Source: Frankiales bacterium
Lineage (GTDB): Bacteria > Actinomycetota > Actinomycetes > Mycobacteriales > SCTD01
Assembly: GCA_025465465.1 (NCBI GenBank)
Contig: JAODND010000045.1
Location: forward strand, 1-64,000
Direction of reading: 5' to 3'
DNA length: 64,000 nucleotides
Shown here: in pieces, positions 24,561 to 34,397 of the stretch
Layout: every line of letters starts with the position of its first letter
Numbering within the stretch: the first letter of the stretch is position 1
Notes under the pieces: generated by a model
The model's input: only the letters and a program-made list of their open reading frames with translations
What the model was told of the DNA's origin: nothing
Database searches by the model: none
Made by a program: the position numbers and the translations under genes

Positions 24561-27500
24561 CCGCGAAGCCGGTGCCGAGCAGCAGGAGCGCGAGGACGAC
24601 CAGTCCGGTCGGCAGACCGGTCGCGGCCAGGTTGCCACCGTTGCCCTTGCCGCCGGCCTTGGTCGGCGGGCGGCCGCTGGTCGCGCCACCGAGGACGCTG
24701 CCGGCCTTGAGCTTGATGACATAGGCACCTCGCCCGTAGGACGCGGCCAGCAGCTCGTCGCGGCTGCGGGGCGTGATCTGCAGGTGCACGACGGGCGCCT
24801 TCGGCAGGCCCTTGCCGACGACGTAGTAGGTCGCCGTGCTGCTCGTGGCCTTGGCGACGTTGGCCAGGGAGTAGACGCCGAGGTCGTTGGCGACGATCAG
24901 GTCGCCGTCGTGCAGCACGGCGAAGTTCGCGGCCAGGTCCGGAAGGTTTCCGGAGATGTCGGTGAAGTGCTCGCCCGCGTCATGGCTGACGAACACGTGC
25001 CCCTCGCCGACCTTGCTGACGTCGTCACCGAGCGATCCCGGCGGGATCCACCGACGGCCATAACCGCCGAGCGTGACGTAGACCGTGCGGTTGTTCTTCG
25101 GGTCGATCGTGACGCTGTTGACGATGCGCTGCGGCAGGCCGATGGCAGACGCCTTGTGCCAGCCGTTGCTCGTCATCCGCTTCGGGTCCTTGCTGCCCCC
25201 GACGTTGGTGGCGATCCCGGAGTGGAAGGGAAGGCCCTGCGTGACGATGTCGCAGGAACCGCAGAAGCCGGCGTAGACCGCGTCGTCACGCACGTCGACC
25301 GCACTGGCGGTGTTGGTGAAGCCGTTGGTGGCGCCGAGGTCGTAGACCAGCTTCCAGTCGGTCGATGCGGAGAACACCGGCGCACCGGGACCGCAGGTCA
25401 GCTGGGTGTCGGTGCCGGTGAGCCCGAGGAAGGCGGCAGTCGTGGTGCCGGGGCCATAGACCGTCTCCGCGATCTGGCTGCCCCCTGCGATGAGGTGCTT
25501 CGCGTTCAGGGGGTCCATGAGGAACGGCGCCGAGAACTGCGCCTCGGTGTAGCAGGGCTGGATGTCGGTCCAGCTCTTGCCGCCATCGGTCGTGACGCTG
25601 ATGTCACCACCGGTGTACTCCTCGTACGCCACCTTGGAGTTGTCCGGGTCGACCGCCGAGAAGAAGCCGTCGCCGCCCATGCTCATGATCTGCTTGCCCT
25701 CAGGGGTGATCTTGAGCTCGCCGTTGTCCTGCAGGCCGCCGTAGACGGTGCCGTCGCTGCTCATCTCGGCGTCGTAGGGCAGCAGGGTGTGCAGCCCGTG
25801 GTTGATGCCGTCGGCCCAGTGGTCGTTGTCGTAGGGCGTGCTGGAGCCCTGCGCCTGCTGCTTCTGCAGGAACGCGCCGCCGTCGTTGCCGACGACGAGA
25901 GTCGCGTTCTTGCCGTCAGGCACGTACATCACCGCGTGCTGGTCCGGGTGGACCGTCGAGCCCTGCGGCGAGGTGGGACTCGTCGTCGGGCAGAAGCCCA
26001 TCAGCTCCGGCAGGTTGAGCGCCGCACACGAGCTGCCCGAGAAGTAGCGGCCGAAGACACCGAAGTTCGACGTGTTCGGGACCGTCGGGATCGCGGCGCT
26101 GCCGCCCCAGACCTCCTCGAGCCCGAACGACAGGAACATCGGCGAGCCGTCCTCGTTGGTCTCGCTCGAGGCCGGGCTGGGCTGGACCCACTCGTTGTAC
26201 CAGGCCTGCACGCCCGCGCAGTAGCCGAGCACGCACTCGGTGCCGCCGAGCGCGGACTGGTGCGTCGGCGCGTCCATCTGGTCGGCGTTGGCCATCAGGG
26301 TCCAGTGCTGACCGAAGTCGCTGGAACCGTAGAGGCCGTTGAGCACCGTGGGGTTGAGCGTGTTGTTGATCGGGGTGCCGGTCGGCGGCAGCGCCGGGGT
26401 GTCACCGATCTGGGTCTGCTTGTTGAAGCGGCTCGGGTCCTCGACCAGGGCGTAGACGTAGTCGTGGTTCTGCGAGGGGCCGTAGGCGATGCCGAGGGCG
26501 GTGCGACCGGCCCGGGCGACGGACGGGAAGCCGGTCGCCGCCGGGTCCAGGAAGGTGAAGGTGCCAGGTGCGCCGTTGGCCGAGACGTAGATGCCGTCCC
26601 GCGGGGCCTGCGGGGTGCCCGCGGCGTTGAGCTTGTTGCCGGCGCGCCAGCCGACGGCGGCCAGCACCTGCCCACCGGACCTGTTGGGCCCGGAACCGCC
26701 GAAGGGGCGGACCACGACGTCGCTGACGATGTTGGCGAAGAAGCAGGTCGGCTTGGTGAGCGACGTGCAGGTGGTGGGGAGCACGACGTTGCGGTAGCTG
26801 TGGCCGGCGTCGGTGGAGCGCCACAGGCCCTTGCCGGTCGCCTGGTAGACGATGCCGGTGTGGATCGGGTCCACCGCGATCCGGAAGGTGATGGTGCCGT
26901 TCGGTACGCCCGTGGCGTGATGCCACGTGGTGCCGTGGTCGCTGGACCAGAAGGCGCCGAGGCCGGCGTAGGAGTCGCCGCCGAAGGCCGGGTCGCCGCT
27001 GCCCACGACCAGGGTGCCGCCCTTGGCGACCGCGATGCTGCCGATGATCTGGCTGGGCAGGCCCTCGCCGATCGAGGACCAGCTGCTGCCGGAGTTGGTG
27101 CTGCGGAACAGCCCGCCGTTGGCCACCGCGGCATACCAGACCTTGAGGTTGGCCGGGTCGTAGGCGAAGCCCTGGATGCGTCCGGAGAGGTTGTGGAGTC
27201 CGGTGCCGTTGGTGCGCGTGTATCCCGCGACGTCGGAGTAGAGGGCATCGGTGCCGAGCGGCTGCCACGTGCTGCCGCCGTAGGCCTTCGAGGCGGACAG
27301 CGAGGCTGTCTGGGACACCGCGCTGGCGAAGGCCTCGCCGGTCACGGGGTAGGTGCCCTGGTGCTTGACCTGCAGCGCGTGGCTGATGGTCAGCTGGTCG
27401 TTCGCGCTCTCCGACTCGGTGGCTGGGACACACCGGATCGTGACGCCGGCGCCGGCGAACTGGCCCAGCTTGTCGAGGTGCTGGCCGGTCGGGCAGGCGC

Positions 27501-27615
27501 TGCGCGGCGTGGGGACCGCAGCGACCGTCCCGGTCGGCGCGGGGGCCAGCGCAGCCCCGAGCAGCGCAAGAGCAGCAGCGCCGCCGAACAGCGAGCGAAC
27601 GAGCTTGTGCGACAC
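24541..27615 (-). CDS. Secreted BNR/YVTN beta-propeller protein with LAATG sorting signal (paralogue)
   Basis: A 1024-residue exported protein that aligns with the protein at 3276-6293 along its whole length (shared VANGG, LYGSSDFG/IYGSPDFG, HPDQHA, GGYGRRWIPPGSLGDDVSK and others). Signal peptide at about 1-30, Asp-box repeats (TNSGSSW, STDAGHSY, TTDGGKSW, SHDAGEHF), C-terminal LAATG at about 996 followed by a hydrophobic helix and RRRTG. GTG 27615 is preceded by a G-rich site. The 3' end overlaps the convergent GNAT-S4 gene by 20 nt. Probably wall-anchored by a class E sortase encoded elsewhere; ligand unknown. Confidence 0.85.
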   Translation of the reverse strand: MSHKLVRSLFGGAAALALLGAALAPAPTGTVAAVPTPRSACPTGQHLDKLGQFAGAGVTIRCVPATESESANDQLTISHALQVKHQGTYPVTGEAFASAVSQTASLSASKAYGGSTWQPLGTDALYSDVAGYTRTNGTGLHNLSGRIQGFAYDPANLKVWYAAVANGGLFRSTNSGSSWSSIGEGLPSQIIGSIAVAKGGTLVVGSGDPAFGGDSYAGLGAFWSSDHGTTWHHATGVPNGTITFRIAVDPIHTGIVYQATGKGLWRSTDAGHSYRNVVLPTTCTSLTKPTCFFANIVSDVVVRPFGGSGPNRSGGQVLAAVGWRAGNKLNAAGTPQAPRDGIYVSANGAPGTFTFLDPAATGFPSVARAGRTALGIAYGPSQNHDYVYALVEDPSRFNKQTQIGDTPALPPTGTPINNTLNPTVLNGLYGSSDFGQHWTLMANADQMDAPTHQSALGGTECVLGYCAGVQAWYNEWVQPSPASSETNEDGSPMFLSFGLEEVWGGSAAIPTVPNTSNFGVFGRYFSGSSCAALNLPELMGFCPTTSPTSPQGSTVHPDQHAVMYVPDGKNATLVVGNDGGAFLQKQQAQGSSTPYDNDHWADGINHGLHTLLPYDAEMSSDGTVYGGLQDNGELKITPEGKQIMSMGGDGFFSAVDPDNSKVAYEEYTGGDISVTTDGGKSWTDIQPCYTEAQFSAPFLMDPLNAKHLIAGGSQIAETVYGPGTTTAAFLGLTGTDTQLTCGPGAPVFSASTDWKLVYDLGATNGFTNTASAVDVRDDAVYAGFCGSCDIVTQGLPFHSGIATNVGGSKDPKRMTSNGWHKASAIGLPQRIVNSVTIDPKNNRTVYVTLGGYGRRWIPPGSLGDDVSKVGEGHVFVSHDAGEHFTDISGNLPDLAANFAVLHDGDLIVANDLGVYSLANVAKATSSTATYYVVGKGLPKAPVVHLQITPRSRDELLAASYGRGAYVIKLKAGSVLGGATSGRPPTKAGGKGNGGNLAATGLPTGLVVLALLLLGTGFAVRRRTG

Positions 27616-27676
27616 GGTCAGGACCCCCTCAGGAAGGGCACAGGGTACGACGGTTCCGGTCGCGTCCCCACCCTTG

Positions 27677-30600
27677 TCACAGAAGCGTCAGATCCTCCGC
27701 CTCGGGTCGTCCGGTGAGCAGCTTCTCCAGCTCCGCCTCGCCCGGCAGGTCCTCGTGGAGGTCCTCCTTGCCGGTGCGGACGTAGAGGAACAGCCCGCTC
27801 ACGCACTCGGGCGCGACACCGACCAGCCGGGCCCACGCCAGTCGGTAGACGGCGAGCTGCACCGGGTCAGCGCTCTCCCGCCCGGTCTTCCAGTCGACGA
27901 CCTGCCAGCGCCCGTCGCCGAGGTCGTAGACGGCGTCGATGCGCCCCCGGACGACGCGGCCCGCCAGCGGGAGCGAGAACGGCGCCTCGACCGCATACGG
28001 CTTGCGCCCGGACCAGGGCCCGGCCTGGAACGCCTCCTGCAGCGCCTGCAGGTCCTCGTCGGTCCCGAGCTCGTCGTCTTCGGCGCCGGGCAGCTCGTCC
28101 GGGTCGAGCAGCGGCCGCTCCTCGAACAGCGTCTCCACCCAGGCGTGGAAGCGGGTGCCGCGGCGGGCAGCCGGAGCCGGCGGGCGCGGCATCGGCCGCG
28201 CCAGCTCACGGGCGAACGCCTCGGGGTCCTGGTGCAGCCGCATCAGGCCAGACGCGGACAGCGAGGAGGGGAGCCGCACGGTGCGTAGGGCGCCGCGGGC
28301 CTCGCGCTCCTCGTCGAGCAGCAGCTTGGCCTCCTTGTCGAGCCGGTCGAGCTCCTCGCGCTCCCAGGCCGTGAGTCCGAGGTCGTCGTCGAGCGGCACG
28401 CCGGCGGCCAGCGACTGGAGGTCGGCCCTGACCTGTCCGGCCGCGGAGCGCCGGCGTCGCAACGCGTCGGGCTCGTAGGGCGCGGGCCAGACGAAGGTCG
28501 GCCGCTCTGCCAGGGCGGGGTTGCCGTCGTCGTCGGACGGCGGTGCAGCCCAGCCGTCGACGAGGCCGTGCCCTGCCTCGGCGTGCGTCTTCAGCGACTC
28601 GAGGAACGGGGAGGGGCCGCGCCGCTTCTTCTGGGTCGGGCCCCACCAGTGCCCGCTGCCGACGAGCACGTGCCGGGCCCGGGTGAACGCGACGTAGCCG
28701 AGCCGGCGCTCCTCCCGCTCCAGGTGCTCGCGGCAGGTCGACTCGTAGTCGGCCAGCGCCTCCTTCGTCAGCTGCTCGTCGAGCACCGGCAGGTCGTGGG
28801 CGTCGCCTCGCAGCGGGGCGGGCAGCACGCTCGCGGTGGTCGGCCAGCGTCCCTTGAGCACGTCCGCCGGGAACACCCCCTTGGTGAGGTCGGGGCACAC
28901 CACGACGTCCCACTCGAGGCCCTTGGACTTGTGCGCCGTCATCAGCTGCACCGCGTCGCTGCCGCTCGGAGCGATCGTGTCGAGACCGCGCTCGTGCTCG
29001 TCGGCGGCCCGGAGGAAGGCGAGGAACGACGTCAGGGACGTCTCGCCGTCGAGGTCGGCGAAGCCCGCCACCACGTCGAGGAACGACGACAGCGACTCCT
29101 TGCGCCGGGCCGCAACCGCGTCGGGCGAGGCGGCCAGCTCGACATCGAGGCCACTGGCCTCGACCACCCGGTGGACGAGGTCCAGGAGCGGCTCGCCACG
29201 GTGCCGGCGCAACGACCGCAGCTCGGCCCCGAGTGCCGTCACGCGATGCACGCCGTCGAGCGACCACCCCTTGTGCCCGGGGCGGTCGAGGACGTCGGCC
29301 AGCGACACCACGTCGCAGGGGTCGATGCCGGCCACGGCCTCCTCGAGTGCCGTGTCGTCGACGTCGAGGTCGGTCTCGTCGATCTCGGGGGGGTCCTGCT
29401 CGTCGAGCCGCGGGTCGAGCACGCCGCTGCGCAGCAGCTCCTTGCCGCGACGCCCGAGCTGCGCCAGGTCGCGCACCCCGAGCCGCCAGCGCGGACCGGT
29501 CAGCAGCCGGAGGAGCGCGGCGTTGGCGGTCGGCTCCTCGATGATCTCGAGTGTCGCGACGACGTCGGCGACCTCCGGCAGCTGCAGCAGACCTCCGAGC
29601 CCGACGACCTCGACCGGGATGCCCCGCGCAACGAGCGTCGCGTGCAGGTCGCCGAAGTCACGACGCGCACGGACCAGCACCGCGATCTCCCGCCACGGTG
29701 TCCCGGCCGCGCTCGCGGCGCCGACCTGGTCCGCGACCCACGCCAGCTCGTCGCTCCACGACTCCCGCAGCGAGACCCGCGTGTCGCCGAGTGCCGCCTT
29801 GGCCTCCGGTGCCCGCAGCTCCACGACCCGGTGCTTTGCCCGCAGCGCCTCGGCGACCTGGTTGGCGAGCTGGAGCAACCTGCCGCCGGAGCGCTGGTTG
29901 ACCGAGAGGCTGTAGACACCGGCCGGCTCGCCGGACGCCGACGGGAAGTGCCCGGGGAAGCCGTCGAGGTTGGAGACGGACGCCCCGCGCCAGCCGTAGA
30001 TCGCCTGACAGGGGTCGCCGACCGCCGTGACCGCATGTCCGCCACCGAAGAGCCCGGCAAGCATGCGGCGCTGCGCCACCGAGGTGTCCTGGTACTCGTC
30101 GAGCAGGACGACCTTTGCCGTCGCCCGCTCGAGGGCCCCCACCTCGGGGATCTCCTCCGCGAGCCGTGCACCGAGCGACACCTGGTCGCCGAAGTCGACG
30201 GCGTCGAGGTCGCGCTTGGCCTCGCGGTAGGCGGCCACGACCTGGGCGAGCTCCTGGCGCTGCTGCGACACACTCAGCCAGCGGGCGAGGGTGTCGGTGT
30301 GGGTCTTGGTGCCCTTGACGCCCTCGAACGACGCGGCCACCGCGGTGAGGCGGTCGGCCCACCCGGCTTCCCAGGCCAGCAGCTCGTCGGGCGTCACCAG
30401 GTGCTCGGACAGCTCGGAGTCGAGTGACACGACCTCGCCCACCAGCATCGACAGCGGCCTGGTCAGCGCGCGCACCGGACCGCGGTGCCGTCGCAGCACC
30501 CGGCCCGCGAGCTGGAAGCGCGTTGCGTCGGCGAGCAACCGCGACCGCGGCTCGACCCCGAGGCGCAGTCCGTGCTCGGTGACGAGCCGGCCGGCAAAGG

Positions 30601-30910
30601 CGTGGTAGGTCGACACCACTGGTTCGCCGCGGTCGTCACGGCGTACGGAGATCCCCGCAGCCGCAAGCGATCTGGCGATCTTCGCCGCCAGCTCGGCCGC
30701 GGCCTTGTTGGTGAAGGTGAGGCCCAGGACCTCCTCGGGGGCGACCAGCTCGTTGGTGACGAGCCACACGACTCGCGCGGCCATGACAGTGGTCTTGCCG
30801 GAGCCGGCGCCGGCCACGATGAGCCCGGGCGCGAGCGGGGCCGTGATCGCCGCGAGCTGCTCCTCGTTGAAGGGGAGGTCGAGGACGCGGCACAGCTCGT
30901 CGGTGTTCAC
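27677..30910 (-). CDS. adnB: AdnB, helicase-nuclease subunit
   Basis: A 1077-residue subunit of the AdnAB double-strand-break resection motor-nuclease. The N-terminal UvrD-type motor has Walker A GAGSGKT (34-40), LLDEYQDT, GDPCQAIYGWRG and YVAFTRARHVL. The C-terminal RecB-type nuclease has GRIDAVYDL, VVDWKTGR and QLAVYRLAW. GTG 30910 overlaps the adnA stop by 4 nt. In mycobacteria AdnAB resects DNA ends for homologous recombination in place of RecBCD/AddAB. A longer in-frame reading upstream lies inside adnA and is not real. Confidence 0.93.
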   Translation of the reverse strand: MNTDELCRVLDLPFNEEQLAAITAPLAPGLIVAGAGSGKTTVMAARVVWLVTNELVAPEEVLGLTFTNKAAAELAAKIARSLAAAGISVRRDDRGEPVVSTYHAFAGRLVTEHGLRLGVEPRSRLLADATRFQLAGRVLRRHRGPVRALTRPLSMLVGEVVSLDSELSEHLVTPDELLAWEAGWADRLTAVAASFEGVKGTKTHTDTLARWLSVSQQRQELAQVVAAYREAKRDLDAVDFGDQVSLGARLAEEIPEVGALERATAKVVLLDEYQDTSVAQRRMLAGLFGGGHAVTAVGDPCQAIYGWRGASVSNLDGFPGHFPSASGEPAGVYSLSVNQRSGGRLLQLANQVAEALRAKHRVVELRAPEAKAALGDTRVSLRESWSDELAWVADQVGAASAAGTPWREIAVLVRARRDFGDLHATLVARGIPVEVVGLGGLLQLPEVADVVATLEIIEEPTANAALLRLLTGPRWRLGVRDLAQLGRRGKELLRSGVLDPRLDEQDPPEIDETDLDVDDTALEEAVAGIDPCDVVSLADVLDRPGHKGWSLDGVHRVTALGAELRSLRRHRGEPLLDLVHRVVEASGLDVELAASPDAVAARRKESLSSFLDVVAGFADLDGETSLTSFLAFLRAADEHERGLDTIAPSGSDAVQLMTAHKSKGLEWDVVVCPDLTKGVFPADVLKGRWPTTASVLPAPLRGDAHDLPVLDEQLTKEALADYESTCREHLEREERRLGYVAFTRARHVLVGSGHWWGPTQKKRRGPSPFLESLKTHAEAGHGLVDGWAAPPSDDDGNPALAERPTFVWPAPYEPDALRRRRSAAGQVRADLQSLAAGVPLDDDLGLTAWEREELDRLDKEAKLLLDEEREARGALRTVRLPSSLSASGLMRLHQDPEAFARELARPMPRPPAPAARRGTRFHAWVETLFEERPLLDPDELPGAEDDELGTDEDLQALQEAFQAGPWSGRKPYAVEAPFSLPLAGRVVRGRIDAVYDLGDGRWQVVDWKTGRESADPVQLAVYRLAWARLVGVAPECVSGLFLYVRTGKEDLHEDLPGEAELEKLLTGRPEAEDLTLL

Positions 30911-33900
30911 GAGACCACCTGCCTGCCGTCGGGCTGGGCGGGGCAGGCGACTCTGAAGGCGCACCGGTCGCAGCGCTCCTGCGGTGTCGGCGGGAAGGAC
31001 TCCCCGAGCACCCGCACGACGGCCTTCTCGATGAGCTGTTCGACCCAGGTCGGACCCGCAGGCAGGGCAGCCTGCTTCGGCACCTTGGGGCCGCCGCCCT
31101 TGTCGTCGAGCCTCAGCATGACCAGCTCGGCACCGCCGGGGACGGCATCCTTCACGTGCTCGTCGAGCGCGCCCTCCCGGACGGCGAGCTGGTAGGTGCC
31201 GAGCTGCGGGTGCTCCTCGACCTCCCGCGCCTTGGGAGGCGTCTTTCCTGTCTTGAGGTCGACGACGTGGACCAGCCCGTCCTCGTCGACCTCCACCCGG
31301 TCCATGAAGCCGCGCAGCTCCACGGTGGTCCCGGCGACCGGCAGGCTGACGGTGAAGGGGACCTCGGTGGCGACCAGCTCGCGACCGCGCTCGGCCGCGT
31401 GCCAGACGAGGAAGCGCCGCAGGCCCTCGCGGGCCTCGTCGTGCTGCTGCGCCGACTGCCATGGCGCGTCGTAGGCGAGCTGCCCCCAGACCTTGTCGAG
31501 CCGCGCCATCAGGACGTCGAGGTCGGGCAGCGTGCTCCCCTTGGCGACCTCGTGCGCCAGCGCGTGCAGCACGCCGCCGAACCCCATCGCCGTGCTCGTG
31601 GGCGACTCGGCGTGCACCTCGTGCTCGAGGAACCACCGCAGCGGACACTCTTCGAGCTTTCCGAGCGACGTGCCCGACAGCCGGACCGGCTCGTCCGGGC
31701 CGAGCAGCGCGGTGTCGGACTCCGTGCTGTCCAGCAGCCCCCACCAGCGGTCCGGTGTGGCAGCCGGGACGAGCAGCCGGCCGCTGTCGTCGGCAGCCGT
31801 CGCGAGCCGCGCGAGCCGGGCGGCCACCGCCCGCTGCATCGCTGGGCTCGACGAGGGATCCACGGCCCGACGCCGCAGCGTCGCGACCAGCGATGGCAGC
31901 GAGAGCGGCCGGGCGACCCGGTCGAGGTGCTGGGTCACGGACAGCCCCGTCTCGGCAAGCAGCCGGGAGGGGCGCTCGCCGTCGTCCTCGGGGCTGTCGA
32001 CGGCCGTCACGACGAGCCGTCGACGCGCGCGGGTGCAGGCGACGTAGAACAGCCGGCGCTCGTCGGCCAGCAGCTGGGCCCTGTCGAGCGGCTCGCGCAG
32101 GCCGTGCCGGTCGAGCCGTTCGGACTCGAGCAGCGTCGACCGCCGTCGCAGGTCGGGCCACACGCCTTCCTGGACGCCACAGACCACGACGACGTCCCAC
32201 TCGAGCCCCTTGCTGCGGTGCGCGGTGAGCAGGCGCACGGCGTCACCGCGTACGCCCGACTCGGCGAGGGTGTCCCCCGGGATCTGCTGGGCCTCGATCT
32301 CGTCGAGGATCGCGGTGACGTTGCCGGTGCGGCGCTCCGATGCCCGCGCGACCGTGGCAAACAGCGAGACGACGGCATCGAGGTCACGGTCGGCCGCGCG
32401 GCCGGCGTTGCCGCCGGCGAGCGACGCGGCTTCGAGGCGGTCGGGCCAGGGGCTGCCGTGCCAGAGCTCCCACAGGGCCGCCTCGGGCCCCTCCGGGAGC
32501 TTCGCCCGCGCCGCGGCCAGCAATCCCGCGAGCCGGGCGGCGGGCCGGGCGACCTGGGCGTCGAGGGTGATCAGGTGCCGGGGATCGGCGACCGCCTCGC
32601 GCAGCAGCTCCGCCGACGGAGCCGGCAGTCGTGACGGTGCGTCGGCCTCCCGCTGCCCGATCCGGTCGAGCTCGCGCAGGTCGCGGCCGAGCCGTCGGAG
32701 CGCGCCGGGGTCGGCCCCACCCAGGGGAGACAGCAGCAGCTGCCTGGCCGCCTCGGTGGTGAGCAACGCCTGATCGTGCACGACCCGCAACGCGAGCAGC
32801 AGCGGGGCCACGGCGGGTTCCTGGGCGAGTGGCAGCTCGTCACCCGCGACCTCGAGCGGCACCCCGGCGGCGGTCAGCACGCGGCGCAGCAGCGGCACCG
32901 ATCGCGCACCGGACCTGACCAGGACGGCCATCCGCGACCAGGGCGTGCCGCGCTCGAGGTGCTCGCGCCGCAGCAGGTCGGCGACGGCATCTGCCTCGGC
33001 GCCGACCGACGGGTGCGTGTGCACCTCCGCCGTGCCGGCGACGGCGGTCCCGGAGTCGAGGGCGCGCAGCTCACGGAGGCTGGGCACCAGCGGGATCGGG
33101 TCGGCCAGCCGTCGCGACACCGCGAGCAGCTCGGCGCCGGAGCGACGGCAGGTCCGCAGAGCCAGCACCGGTGCAGCCGTCCCGTCGACCCGCAGAAAGC
33201 GCTCGGGGAACTCGAGCAGCCCGGAGACCTCGGCCCCGCGAAAGGCATAGATGGCCTGGTCGGGGTCGCCCACCACGACGAGGTCGCGGCCCTGGCCGGC
33301 GATCGCCTGCAGCAGCCGCTCCTGCGCCGGATCGGTGTCCTGGTACTCGTCGACGTAGACGGCGCGGTAGCGGCGGCGCAGCTCCTCGGCGACCGCCGGC
33401 TGCTCGGCGAGGAGCACCGCCCGGTGCACGAGCTCGGCGTAGTCGACGGCTCCCTGGGCGTCGAGCACGTCGAGGTACTCACCGAAGAACGACGCCATGG
33501 CTGCCCAGTCGTCGCGGCCCTCCCGCACCGCCAGTGCCCCGAGATCGGCGGGGTCGAGGCCGACCTCGCGGGCCCGCGACAGCAGCGCCCGCACCTCCTC
33601 GGCGAGCCCGCGGGTGGTCAGCGCGGCGCGCAGCTCCGGCGGCCAGCTGCGGCCGACGTCGAGCGAGCCTCGCAGCAGATCGCGAAGCGCGACGTCCTGC
33701 TCGGGGCCGGACAGCAGGCGCAAGGGGTCGTTCCAGAGGTCGACCGGCTGGTGCTCGCGCACGAGGGCATAGCAGAACGCGTGGAACGTCCACGCCGACG
33801 GACCAGCGGTCGGCAGGTCGAGCCGGGCGCTGATGCGCTCGCGGAGCTCGGCTGCGGCCTTCCGGCTGAACGTGAGGACGAGCACCTCGTCGGCGCGCAG

Positions 33901-34074
33901 CCCCTGCTTCTCGACCCGCTGCGCGACGGCCTCGACGAGGGTCGTCGTCTTGCCGGTCCCAGGACCGGCGAGGACCAGCAGCGGACCGCCGGGATGATCG
34001 AGGACGGCCTGCTGCGCCAGATCAGGAGTGAGGCGCCCCGCGCTGGGTGGCCGGGTGCGGTCGAGGCGGTACAT
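30907..34074 (-). CDS. adnA: AdnA, helicase-nuclease subunit
   Basis: A 1055-residue partner of AdnB. UvrD-type motor with Walker A GPGTGKT (37-43), YVDEYQDTDP, GDPDQAIYAFRG and YVACTRARRRLV. C-terminal RecB-type nuclease with FMDRVEVDEDG, VVDLKTGK and QLGTYQLAV. One cysteine upstream (LEECPLRWF) and three near the end (ERCDRCAFRVACP) would ligate a 4Fe-4S cluster, as in AddB and mycobacterial AdnA. ATG 34074. Translationally coupled to adnB; the ATL gene lies immediately upstream, matching the Rv3201c-Rv3204 neighbourhood. Confidence 0.93.
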   Translation of the reverse strand: MYRLDRTRPPSAGRLTPDLAQQAVLDHPGGPLLVLAGPGTGKTTTLVEAVAQRVEKQGLRADEVLVLTFSRKAAAELRERISARLDLPTAGPSAWTFHAFCYALVREHQPVDLWNDPLRLLSGPEQDVALRDLLRGSLDVGRSWPPELRAALTTRGLAEEVRALLSRAREVGLDPADLGALAVREGRDDWAAMASFFGEYLDVLDAQGAVDYAELVHRAVLLAEQPAVAEELRRRYRAVYVDEYQDTDPAQERLLQAIAGQGRDLVVVGDPDQAIYAFRGAEVSGLLEFPERFLRVDGTAAPVLALRTCRRSGAELLAVSRRLADPIPLVPSLRELRALDSGTAVAGTAEVHTHPSVGAEADAVADLLRREHLERGTPWSRMAVLVRSGARSVPLLRRVLTAAGVPLEVAGDELPLAQEPAVAPLLLALRVVHDQALLTTEAARQLLLSPLGGADPGALRRLGRDLRELDRIGQREADAPSRLPAPSAELLREAVADPRHLITLDAQVARPAARLAGLLAAARAKLPEGPEAALWELWHGSPWPDRLEAASLAGGNAGRAADRDLDAVVSLFATVARASERRTGNVTAILDEIEAQQIPGDTLAESGVRGDAVRLLTAHRSKGLEWDVVVVCGVQEGVWPDLRRRSTLLESERLDRHGLREPLDRAQLLADERRLFYVACTRARRRLVVTAVDSPEDDGERPSRLLAETGLSVTQHLDRVARPLSLPSLVATLRRRAVDPSSSPAMQRAVAARLARLATAADDSGRLLVPAATPDRWWGLLDSTESDTALLGPDEPVRLSGTSLGKLEECPLRWFLEHEVHAESPTSTAMGFGGVLHALAHEVAKGSTLPDLDVLMARLDKVWGQLAYDAPWQSAQQHDEAREGLRRFLVWHAAERGRELVATEVPFTVSLPVAGTTVELRGFMDRVEVDEDGLVHVVDLKTGKTPPKAREVEEHPQLGTYQLAVREGALDEHVKDAVPGGAELVMLRLDDKGGGPKVPKQAALPAGPTWVEQLIEKAVVRVLGESFPPTPQERCDRCAFRVACPAQPDGRQVVS

Positions 34075-34084
34075 CGCAGGTCAT

Positions 34085-34384
34085 TCAACCGCGCGCGTCG
34101 GACATCCCGTCCCAGCGGCACTCGGCCAGCACGACCCTCTCCCCGCGCACCGGGCAGCCCTCGGCGACCAGCAGCGGGAGCCCGCCGTCGTACGGCACGC
34201 CGCTGGACCGCAGGACCCGCTGCCACGGCACCTCGTGACCGTGCTTCGCCATCACCATGCCGACCGTGCGGGCCGACCCGGAGCCGAGGTACTCGGCCAC
34301 GTCGCCGTAGGTCATCACCTTGCCCCGCGGGATCCGCGCGACCAGGTCCAGCACCGACAGCGCGTACGGCGTCGGGGGTTCCAC
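34085..34384 (-). CDS. Alkyltransferase-like protein (MGMT family, no catalytic Cys)
   Basis: A 99-residue protein with the MGMT DNA-binding fold (RIPRGKVMTYGDVAEYLG, SARTVGMVMAKHG). The active-site PCHR of methylguanine methyltransferase is PWQR here, the tryptophan replacement that defines alkyltransferase-like proteins. These bind O6-alkylguanine and flag it for nucleotide excision repair. GTG 34384 has TAGCCT 7 nt upstream and no ribosome site, so a leaderless transcript is likely. It ends 10 nt before adnA. Confidence 0.88.
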   Translation of the reverse strand: MEPPTPYALSVLDLVARIPRGKVMTYGDVAEYLGSGSARTVGMVMAKHGHEVPWQRVLRSSGVPYDGGLPLLVAEGCPVRGERVVLAECRWDGMSDARG

Positions 34385-34391
34385 CCCCGTG

Positions 34392-34397
34392 AGGCTA
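34392..34397 (-). promoter_or_regulatory. Candidate -10 box for leaderless ATL transcript
   Basis: TAGCCT on the minus strand, 7 nt before the GTG at 34384; no Shine-Dalgarno sequence lies between them. Confidence 0.45.

Noticed and set aside
30911..32200. In-frame upstream extension of adnB to 1507 codons
   Set aside because: The extra part lies inside adnA in another frame and shows no similarity; the GTG at 30910 with a 4-nt overlap is the sensible start.
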